The notes under the pieces are model-generated. The model was not told where the DNA came from. It saw nothing but the letters and a program-made list of their open reading frames with translations, and searched no databases. From assembly GCF_043555935.1 (NCBI RefSeq), contig NZ_JBIGIB010000003.1:186001-250000 (forward strand): a DNA stretch of 64,000 nucleotides, written 5' to 3'. Source of the stretch: Pelomonas baiyunensis (GTDB lineage: Bacteria; Pseudomonadota; Gammaproteobacteria; Burkholderiales; Burkholderiaceae_C). Positions 42,581 through 50,200 of this stretch are shown piece after piece. How positions within the stretch are numbered: position 1 is the first letter of the stretch; each line of letters begins with the position of its first letter. The position numbers were made by a program, and so were the translations under genes.

Positions 42581-43444
42581 TCAGGGTCGCTGAGCGCGGG
42601 CGCGCAGCACCACGAACATCAGGCCTGCAGCGAACAGGGCGTAAGTCTCGGGTTCAGGAATGGGTGCCAGCAGTTCGGAGCTCTTGATGGTTTCTGTCGT
42701 GACCGAGCTGACGTTCTGCACCACGTCGCGTGCGTTGTAGTTGCCCGACTCCAGGCTCAGGCTGAAGCTGCTCAGGTTGACGGCACTGTCGGCCCAGGTG
42801 GCCACTTCGATCGTGGTGGAACCGGCGGCCAGACTCAGAGATTGCCAGGCCGAACTCCAGAACGTGCTGCTGGGTGTGTCGACGCTTTGGTTGGTCTGCA
42901 GGGCCGTCCAGGTGCCGCTGCCAGCGGTGCGCAGGAAGAACGAGGGCAGGGCCGGCACCGCATTGCCAAAGGGTGAGCTGATCGGTACATAGCTGCCGCT
43001 GGTGTTCAGAGACAGCCAGCCGCTCTGGAATTGAGATGCGGTCACGGTCGCACTGAAGGTGATGAACTCTGGGTTCGCCGTGTTGCCCGTCAGGCTCTGC
43101 TTCAGCGAAAACTGGTCGTACGTGGCGAAGTGATCCGTGGTGGTCGTCGTCGTGGTGCTGACCTCCACCCACTGCGCCAGGCCGGCCGTGGTGGCGGTGG
43201 GCGCCACGACCACGCGCTTCACCAGCTGCGACACCGTCGAGGTGCTGGTGTCCGGCAGGCCCAACATGGACTCGACGGCTCGAGACGCCTGGACCGAGGC
43301 CGGGCCGTCCAGGGCCACGCCGCTGGAGGTCCAGGCGCCGGGCGTGACCACCACCACGGGCGGGGTGACAGCGGCGTGGGCGGGTGCCACGGGGGCCAGG
43401 GCGGCAAGGCCGAGGGCGGTTGCAAACACGAGGTTCAAGCGCAT
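42581..43444 (-). CDS. PEP-CTERM protein under a candidate sigma-54 promoter
   Basis: A 287-residue secreted protein. The ATG at 43444 has GGAGGA at ideal spacing; the ATG six bases upstream is too close to it. The signal peptide (FATALGLAALAPVAPAHA) is followed by a threonine/serine-rich beta domain with TTTTTTTD and WSSAWQSLSLAAGSTTIEVA. The tail is IPEPETYALFAAGLMFVVLR plus ARAQRP. It is 10 kb away from the main PEP-CTERM block and does not have the 11-bp repeats but has a -24/-12 element at 43497-43511. Confidence 0.88.
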   Translation of the reverse strand: MRLNLVFATALGLAALAPVAPAHAAVTPPVVVVTPGAWTSSGVALDGPASVQASRAVESMLGLPDTSTSTVSQLVKRVVVAPTATTAGLAQWVEVSTTTTTTTDHFATYDQFSLKQSLTGNTANPEFITFSATVTASQFQSGWLSLNTSGSYVPISSPFGNAVPALPSFFLRTAGSGTWTALQTNQSVDTPSSTFWSSAWQSLSLAAGSTTIEVATWADSAVNLSSFSLSLESGNYNARDVVQNVSSVTTETIKSSELLAPIPEPETYALFAAGLMFVVLRARAQRP

Positions 43445-43496
43445 GGACATTCCTCCGGTGGACCGTTGTGGGTTCTCGAACGTCACATCCGCTGTA

Positions 43497-43511
43497 GCGG
43501 ACTTCGTGCCA
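43497..43511 (-). promoter_or_regulatory. Candidate sigma-54 (-24/-12) promoter
   Basis: The minus strand reads TGGCACGAAGTCCGC, matching the sigma-54 consensus TGGCACG-N4-TTGC except for CC in place of TT, with the essential GG and GC dinucleotides separated by exactly 10 bases. Transcription would begin near 43486, giving a leader of about 42 nt. In exosortase-A bacteria, PEP-CTERM genes are often controlled by RpoN with PrsK/PrsR, which fits. Confidence 0.6.
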
Positions 43512-43714
43512 GCTTGAACAGCACCCCCGCAAGCGCGGGGTGTTGGGCGGGGTTTGCAGGGCGTCAGCGCGTTAGCGGCGCGCGGCGAGGTGCGGTTGGG
43601 CTCGGGCGGACGGGGGCGTGGGGCCGTGCTGTCGCACCGCAAGGCACAGGCGTTGTGCACACGCCGCCCCGCTGCGGTGCACGGTGGCGTGCCGCAAGGC
43701 GGTGCGCACAGGCG

Positions 43715-43743
43715 AAAAAAAGCCCGTGGGGGTGCCACGGGCT
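43715..43743 (-). terminator. Intrinsic terminator of ssb
   Basis: On the minus strand AGCCCGTGG and CCACGGGCT (arms 43735-43743 and 43721-43729) form a 9-bp stem with a 5-nt loop, followed by seven T (complement of 43721-43715). It lies 38 nt beyond the ssb stop codon. Confidence 0.85.
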
Positions 43744-43780
43744 GCGGGTGCGCAAGCGGCGCGGAGGCCGCCGCGATGGG

Positions 43781-44314
43781 TCAGAACGGAATGTCGTCGT
43801 CCATGTCGTCGAAGCCGGTCGACGCCTTGGGGGCCGGCGCCGGGGCGCGCTGGGGTGCCGGGCGCGGGGCGGCCGGGCGGGCGGCTGCGCGGGGGGCGCC
43901 GCCGCCGAAGTCGTCACCGCCGCCGCCACGGCTGTAGCCACCGCCGCCACCGCCCATGTCGTCGCCACCGCCGGCGCCGTCACGGCCGCCCAGCAGCTGC
44001 ATGGTGTCGGCAATGATTTCGGTGGTGTAGGTGTCGCGGCCTTCCTTGTCTTGCCACTTGCGGGTCTTCAGGCGGCCTTCGATGTAGACCGGGCGGCCCT
44101 TCTTCAGGTATTCGCCGGCAATTTCAGCCAACCGGTCGTTCATGACGACGCGGTGCCATTCGGTTTCTTCCTGGCGCTCGCCGGACTCGCGGTTCTTCCA
44201 GTTGCGGGTGGTGGCCACGCTCAGCGTGCACCAGGCACCGCCGTTGGGGTTGTAGCGCAGCTCGGGGTCGCGGCCCAGGTTGCCGATGAGGATGACTTTG
44301 TTGACGCTGGCCAT
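43781..44314 (-). CDS. ssb: Single-stranded DNA-binding protein
   Basis: A 177-residue SSB for replication, recombination and repair. The OB fold (about 1-110) is complete: MASVNKVILIGNLGRDPELR, AWCTLSVATTRNWKN, EETEWHRVVMNDRLAEIAG and VYIEGRLKTRKWQDKEGRD. A glycine-rich then proline/alanine-rich linker leads to the protein-docking tip DMDDDIPF, which recruits partners such as RecQ, itself encoded at the right end of this window. Its own terminator follows. Upstream lies a 156-bp region with GC-rich hairpins, shared with the LytS-type kinase gene. Confidence 0.97.
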   Translation of the reverse strand: MASVNKVILIGNLGRDPELRYNPNGGAWCTLSVATTRNWKNRESGERQEETEWHRVVMNDRLAEIAGEYLKKGRPVYIEGRLKTRKWQDKEGRDTYTTEIIADTMQLLGGRDGAGGGDDMGGGGGGYSRGGGGDDFGGGAPRAAARPAAPRPAPQRAPAPAPKASTGFDDMDDDIPF

Positions 44315-44432
44315 GGCTCGTCCGAATTCGATGGGGAAGGGGTGGAATTATGCCGGGCAGGCCCTCCCTGCCCTGTCAGCAACACCCCGCAGACCGCATC
44401 CCGCACCCCGGGAGCCGCACTTCGTCTCCCCC

Positions 44433-44453
44433 GCCCCCGGGCGGGCCGGGGGC
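44433..44453 (+). promoter_or_regulatory. Leader hairpin before the LytS-type kinase gene
   Basis: GCCCCCG (44433-44439) and CGGGGGC (44447-44453) form a 7-bp perfect stem ending 17 nt before the ATG at 44471. It could affect initiation; there is no U-tract. Confidence 0.35.
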
Positions 44454-44470
44454 GTCCCTAAGATGAAGCC

Positions 44471-45574
44471 ATGAACCCCGTCACCCCGCCCGCCGCCCCC
44501 CGCCCTGGCAACCGCCGGCTGTGGCTGGCCTATGCCGGCTGCTGCGTGCTGGCGTGGTGCCTGTTTGTGCTGGCGGGCAGCGAGTTCGACCGGGGCCTGG
44601 ACCCGTTCTGGCTGGCCGTGTACCAGGCCACCACCATGCTGTGGGCGCCCATGGTGCTCGGCATGGCGGTGTGGCCGGTGGCGCGGTGGCTGCATGCAGC
44701 ACCCATTGGCCTGGCGCCGGTGGCGCTGGCCCACACCGGGGCGGCGCTCGCGTTTGCCGGGCTGTGGCAGGGCGGCGAGTTCGCGGTCAACACCGTGCTG
44801 TTCGGGGGCGACCACGCCGGCGCGGTGCTGCTGGCCGGGCTGCTGTGGCGCTCGGTGTGGGGCGTGGTGGTGTACGCCGCCATCGCCACCGCGTTCACGG
44901 CAGTGCTGCAGGCGCGCTCGGCGCGGGCCGCGGCCATCCACGCGGCGCAGGCCGAGAGCGCGCTGGCCAAGGCCGAGTTGTCGGCCATCAGCGGCAAGCT
45001 CAACCCGCACTTCCTGTTCAACACGCTGAACGTGCTGATCGCCCTGACCCGCAAAGACCCCGCCCGGGCCGAGTCAGCGCTGATGCAGTTCGCCACCATG
45101 CTGCGCTACGTGCTGGACAGCAAGCGCGGCGCCGAAGACCGGGTGCTGCTGACCGACGAGCTCGACTTCCTGCGCGACTACCTGGCGCTCGAGGCGCTGC
45201 GGCTGGGCCCGCGCCTGCGCGTGGAGTGGGCCGTGGAAGAGCGCGTGCTGGCGGACGAGCTGCCACCGCTGACGCTGCAGCCGCTGGTGGAAAACGCCAT
45301 CCTGCACGCGGTGGCGCTTCGCAAGGGCGGCGGCACTGTCACCATCAGCGGCCGCCGCAACCTCACCAACCAGGGGCTGGAGCTGACCGTGGCCGACGAC
45401 GGCCCGGGCTGCGAGCCCGAGGCGCTGCTACCCCAGCCCGGCCAGCGCCGCGGCGTGGGCCTGGCTGCGCTGCAAAAGCGCTTTGCGCTGGACTTCAACG
45501 GCCAGGCCCGCATGCACATCCACACCGCCCCCGGCGCGGGCTTTCGCGTCGACCTTTTCATTCCGCAGCCATGA
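44471..45574 (+). CDS. LytS-type sensor histidine kinase
   Basis: A 367-residue kinase. Four membrane helices occupy about residues 18-148 (LWLAYAGCCVLAWCLFVLAG, MVLGMAVWPVARW, LAHTGAALAFAGLW, GVVVYAAIATAFTAVL). A HisKA_7TM-like/His_kinase domain follows with phosphoacceptor His180 in KLNPHFLFNTLN, and an ATPase domain with LQPLVENAILHAVAL and VADDGPGCEPEALLP. No large extracellular sensor is present, so the signal is probably in the membrane. The stop overlaps the response regulator start in ATGA (45571-45574). Confidence 0.95.
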   Translation: MNPVTPPAAPRPGNRRLWLAYAGCCVLAWCLFVLAGSEFDRGLDPFWLAVYQATTMLWAPMVLGMAVWPVARWLHAAPIGLAPVALAHTGAALAFAGLWQGGEFAVNTVLFGGDHAGAVLLAGLLWRSVWGVVVYAAIATAFTAVLQARSARAAAIHAAQAESALAKAELSAISGKLNPHFLFNTLNVLIALTRKDPARAESALMQFATMLRYVLDSKRGAEDRVLLTDELDFLRDYLALEALRLGPRLRVEWAVEERVLADELPPLTLQPLVENAILHAVALRKGGGTVTISGRRNLTNQGLELTVADDGPGCEPEALLPQPGQRRGVGLAALQKRFALDFNGQARMHIHTAPGAGFRVDLFIPQP

Positions 45575-46365
45575 ACACGATCACCACGGTCTTGATTGCC
45601 GAAGACGAACCCCTGGCCGCCGAGGCGCTGGCCGACTGGGTGAAAGACACGCCGGGGCTGCGCCTCGTGGCGGTGTGCGAAGACGGCGACGACGCGCTGG
45701 CGCAAATCCGCGCGCTGCAGCCCGCGCTGGTGCTGACCGACATCCAGATGCCCGGCCTCACCGGCCTGCAGGTGGCCCAGGCGCTGCAAGGGCACGACTG
45801 GGGCGCGGGCCAGCCGCCGCGCATCATCTTCACCACCGCGTACGACCAGCACGCCCTCACCGCGTTCGAGCTGCACGCGGTGGACTACCTGCTCAAGCCC
45901 TTCTCGCGCGAGCGCTTCGACGAAGCGATTGCCCATGCGCTGCGCGACGTGGCGCCTGCCGGGGCGGACCTGGCACCCGTGGGTCAGATGGCGCAGCTGG
46001 CCGAAGTGGCCGCCACGCTGGCCGCGCCGGCGCACGCGCCGCTCACCCGGCTGCTGGTGCGCGACCAGGGCAAGATCTTCCCGCTGCAGGTGGACGCCAT
46101 CGAGTGCCTGCGGTCCGACAACAAATACACCGCCATCACCAGCAAGGGCCGCAGCTACCTGGTGCGCCTGCCGATTGCCGATTTCGAAGCCAAGCTGGAC
46201 CCCACCCGCTTCCTGCGCGTGCAGCGCGGCTGCATCGTGAACCTGGACTGCGTGGACAGCCTGACCCCGGACGAAAACTCTCAGCTGGTGGTGCAGCTGC
46301 GCGACGGCACGCGCATCACCGCCAACCGCGAGGTGTCCAAGATGTTGAGGGAGCAATCGCTGTGA
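45571..46365 (+). CDS. LytTR-family response regulator
   Basis: A 264-residue regulator. The receiver domain has phosphoacceptor Asp57 (VLTDIQMPG), an acidic pocket EDEP at 11-14, and the switch Lys in VDYLLKPFSRERFDEAI. A linker leads to a LytTR DNA-binding domain (about 163-262) with VDAIECLRSDNKYTAITSKG and FLRVQRGCIVNLDCVDSL. It is translationally coupled to the kinase and, by a GTGA overlap (46362-46365), to the DUF2807 gene, which may be its target or an accessory component. Confidence 0.96.
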   Translation: MNTITTVLIAEDEPLAAEALADWVKDTPGLRLVAVCEDGDDALAQIRALQPALVLTDIQMPGLTGLQVAQALQGHDWGAGQPPRIIFTTAYDQHALTAFELHAVDYLLKPFSRERFDEAIAHALRDVAPAGADLAPVGQMAQLAEVAATLAAPAHAPLTRLLVRDQGKIFPLQVDAIECLRSDNKYTAITSKGRSYLVRLPIADFEAKLDPTRFLRVQRGCIVNLDCVDSLTPDENSQLVVQLRDGTRITANREVSKMLREQSL

Positions 46366-47219
46366 ACACCTGGCCCCCCCTGATGGCGCTGGCCGCCGGC
46401 TTGAGCGCGGCGCTGGCCCACGCGCAGCCGGCGCCTCCAGCGCCTGTGACACCCGTGACGCCGGTGTCGCCCGTCACGCCGCCCGGCGCCGCCACCCCGC
46501 CCGCGCCGGTGGTGCCCCCCGCCGCCGTGCGCGCGCTGCCGCCCTTGCCGCCGCTGCCACCCGAGCCCGGCCGCACCTACGCCCCCGGCCCGTTCGACCG
46601 GCTGGAGCTGGCTGGCGCCGCCCGCGTCATCGTCGTGCAGGGCGAGCGTGACCAGGCCTTCGTGGCCGGTGACGCCGAGGTGCAAAAGGGCGTGGACGTG
46701 GTGCTGAACGACCGCCAGCTCGTCATCCGCCCGGCCGGCGGCTGGAAGTTCTGGAGCAACCAGAAGCTCTTCGTGCACGTGGAAATGCGCGAGCTGCGCC
46801 AGCTGTCTGTCTCTGGCGCCAGCGACGTGCACGCCCCCGGCCCGCTGCGCACCGATCAGCTCAAGCTCAGCATCAGCGGCGCCGGGGTGGCGCGGCTGGA
46901 CCAGCTGCAGGCCCGCCAGCTCAGCTTCTCCATCTCCGGCGCGGGCGACGGCCAGCTCGGTGGCCGCGTGGACGAGCTGACGCTGCAAATCTCCGGCAAG
47001 GGCAAGGTGGTGGCCGACCGGCTGCAAGCCCAGCGCGCGCGCGTCAGCGTCAGCGGCATCGGCAACGTGGTGCTGTGGGTGATGGACGACCTCAACGCCC
47101 ACATCTCCGGCATCGGTTCGGTGGACTATTTCGGCAGCCCCCAGGTGCAGCGCTCGGTGTCGGGCATGGGGAATATCAACGCCCGCGGCGAGAAGAAACC
47201 TTCCGTGGACAGCCGCTGA
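46362..47219 (+). CDS. DUF2807 (GIN-head) secreted protein
   Basis: A 285-residue protein with a GTG start overlapping the response-regulator stop. A signal peptide (LMALAAGLSAALAHA) precedes a threonine/proline/valine repeat linker (PVTPVTPVSPVTP), then a DUF2807 beta-helix (about 78-275) with its usual short repeats: LELAGAARVIVVQGE, LSISGAGVARL, FSISGAGDGQL, LQISGKGKVV and VSGIGNV. Such putative head-GIN proteins are periplasmic or surface-exposed. Its coupling to a LytS/LytR system is notable; it may monitor or modify the envelope. Forty-one bases later the macroglobulin gene begins. Confidence 0.9.
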   Translation: MNTWPPLMALAAGLSAALAHAQPAPPAPVTPVTPVSPVTPPGAATPPAPVVPPAAVRALPPLPPLPPEPGRTYAPGPFDRLELAGAARVIVVQGERDQAFVAGDAEVQKGVDVVLNDRQLVIRPAGGWKFWSNQKLFVHVEMRELRQLSVSGASDVHAPGPLRTDQLKLSISGAGVARLDQLQARQLSFSISGAGDGQLGGRVDELTLQISGKGKVVADRLQAQRARVSVSGIGNVVLWVMDDLNAHISGIGSVDYFGSPQVQRSVSGMGNINARGEKKPSVDSR

Positions 47220-47260
47220 CCGCTGCCTAAACTCCGCGCCACATTGCAGGGAGATCGTGC

Positions 47261-50200
47261 ATGGTGGCGTGGAAGAAGGCCGTGTTGGGCCTGGTGGGTG
47301 CGGCGGCCGTGGTCGGCGGCGGCTGGTGGGCGGCACAAAAGATGGGCCAGCCCGGCTTGCCCAGCAGTGCCGAGGTCGGCGGCGATCAGGCCGCGTTTGC
47401 GCTGCAGGACTGCAAGCCCCGCCTGTTCGACGGCTCGCCCGCCATCGCGCTGAGCTTCACGCAGCCGCTGGACAGCAAGCAAGACTTCGGCGCCCTCATC
47501 ACCGCGCAGGAAGGCGCGGCGCCCAGCACCGACGACGGCGGCAAGAAAACCCCGCCTGCCGACAACACCTTCAAGCCCGTGGCCGCCCGCTTCGTGCTGG
47601 GCGACAACCCGCGCGTGCTGTACCTGCCCTTCGTCACGCCGGACCGCAGCTTCAAGTTCGCCTTCAAGCCCGAACTGGCCGCCCGCGCCGGCGCCAAGCT
47701 GGCCACGGCGCAGGCCTGCGACGCCTTCAGCGAGGCCATGCCCGACAGCTACTACTTCGCCAGCCGCGGCCTGGTGCTGCCGGCCGGCCAGAACGGCGGC
47801 CTGCCGGTGGTGACCGTCAACACGCCCGAGGTGGACGTGCAGTTCCTGCGCGTGCGGCCCGAGTCCCTGCCTGCCTTCATGGAGCAGGTGGGTGGCCGGC
47901 GCGAGCGCCAGGTCAACTCCGGTGAGGAAGACGGCGAAGGCGGTTACTACTACGACGGCTGGGGCGACAACCAGCGCCGCCTGAAGGGCACCGTGGGCGG
48001 CTGGGTGCTGGACGAACTGCGCGCCATGAGCGACAGCGTCTACCTCGGCCGCTTCACGACCGACGCGCGCGCCAACCGCCGCAACGTCAGCTTCCTGCCG
48101 GTGGAGAACATCAAGGAGCTGCAGGAGCCCGGCATCTACGTGGCCATCATGAACCAGCCCGGCCGCTTCGGCTGGGACTATCAAGTCACGCACTACTACG
48201 TGACAGACATCGGCCTGCACCTGCGCCGCTTCAACTCGGGTTCCAGCGCGCAGATCGACGTCTTCACCACCTCGCTCAAGAGCGGCGGCGCACTGTCGGG
48301 CATCGAACTGAGCCTCGTGGACGAAGGCGGCAAGGCCATTGGCCAGGCGCAGACCGACGGCGACGGCCACGCCGTGTTCACCGGCAAGCTGGACAAGGCC
48401 CGCGCCGTGCTGGCCCGCCGCGGCAACAAGGAGATGTCCATCCTCAGCCTGCGCGACGCCGCGCTGGACCTGAGCGAGTTCGAGGCCACCGGCCACCCCT
48501 CGCGCAGCAACAAGCTCTTCGTCTACGCCGGGCGTGACCTGTACCGCCCGGGCGAGAGCTTCCCGCTCTCGGTGCTGGCGCGTGATGCCGATGGCAAGCC
48601 TTTCCCCAAGCCCTTGCCCGTGACGATCACGGTCAAGAAGCCCGACGGCAGCAAGCTCGTCGAGCAGCTGGTGCAGCCCGGCAAAACCGGCACGGCCTAC
48701 TACCAACACACCATCACCCTGCCGGCCGATGCCCCCACCGGCGGCTGGACGGTGCAGGCCCGCATCGACCCTGCTGCCAAGACCCCCGACGCCCAATGGG
48801 CCTTCAAGGTGGAAGAGTTCCTGCCCGAGCGCATGAAGCTGGCGCTGACCGCCCCTGAAGGCGTGCTCACCGGCGAAGGCGGCCTCACCGTGCAGGCCCA
48901 GGGCGACTACCTTTATGGCGCCCCCGCCGCCGGCAACCGGCTGCAGGGCAGTGCGTACTCCGAGCGCCTGCTGATGCCGCTGCCGGCCAAGCTGCCCGGC
49001 TTCATCTTTGGCGACCTGGCCGACGACAAGGCCAAGAACCGCCAGGACCTGGAAGAGCAGGAGCTGGACGCCGATGGCAAGGCCGGCATGGACATCAAGA
49101 CCGCCTTCGGCGACCGCAAGAGCCCGATGAAGATCCGGGCCGCCTTCAGCCTGCTGGAAAGCGGCGGCCGCCCGGTGGTGCGCACGCTGGAGCGCAGCTG
49201 GTGGCCGGCGCCGGTGCTGGTCGGCGCCCGCCCGCTGTTCGACCGCAACGTAGCCCCCGAAGGCGGCCTGGCCGAGTTCGAGCTTGCCCGTGTGGATGCG
49301 GCCGGCAACTTCAAGCCTGCGAAGGAAGTGCAGCTCAAGCTCATCTACGAAGAGCGCCAGTGGTACTGGCGTTATGACGACGGCCGCGGCTGGCACTCGG
49401 GCTTCAACACCACCGAGGAGCTGATCGAAGCCCGCACGCTGGCGCTGAAAGAACGCACCAAGGTTGCCCTGCCCGTGCGCTGGGGCCGCTACCGCCTGGA
49501 GGTGATGGACCCCGACACGGGCCTGGCCCTGCGCTACGGCTTCTACGCCGGCTACGGCGCGCAAGACGCCGACGACATCGGCAACCGCCCGGACCGCGTG
49601 CAACTGAAGCTGCAAGGCGCCCCCTACAAGCCGGGCGACGTGGCCAAGCTCGCCATCAAGCCCCCGCACGACGGCGAAGCCGTGGTGACGGTGGAAGGCG
49701 ACCGCGTGCTGTGGACCAAGCGCATCGGCGTGAAGGCCAGCGGCACCGATCTGGACATCCCGGTGGACGCCGCCTGGGCGCGGCACGACCTCTACGTCAC
49801 GGTCGCTGCCTTCCGCCCCGGCAGCCAGGGCGACAAGGTCACCCCGGCCCGCGCGCTGGGCCTGGTGCACCTGCCGCTGAACCGTGAAGACCGCAAGGCC
49901 AAGGTGGCCCTCACCGTGCCAGCCAAGACGCAGCCGTCCGTGCCGCTGCCCATCACCGTCAAGGCGCCGTCGCTGGCGGGCAAGCCGGCCATCGTCACGG
50001 TCAGCGCCGTGGACGTGGGCATCCTGAACATCACCAACTACAAGACGCCCGACCCGCAGGACTACTTCTTCGGCAAGCACCGCTACGGCGCCGACATGCT
50101 GGACCTCTACGGCCGCCTCATCGAGAAGATGGACGGCAACATGGCCAAGCAACGCTTCGGCGGCGACGCCGGCAAGCGCGACTCCCAAAGCATGCCGCGC

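Larger units (their letters stand above)
43445..43780. other. 336-bp gap between the PEP-CTERM gene and ssb
   Basis: No gene is seen here. The gap holds the sigma-54-type site (43497-43511), a GC-rich hairpin formed by CACCCCCGC and GCGGGGTG (about 43519-43540) and the ssb terminator (43715-43743). The middle, 43545-43710, is very GC-rich without recognisable signals. Confidence 0.6.

Noticed and set aside
47126..50188. A 1020-residue minus-strand frame opposite the macroglobulin gene
   Set aside because: Antisense shadow with no domain, while the plus strand carries the intact macroglobulin with its thioester motif.
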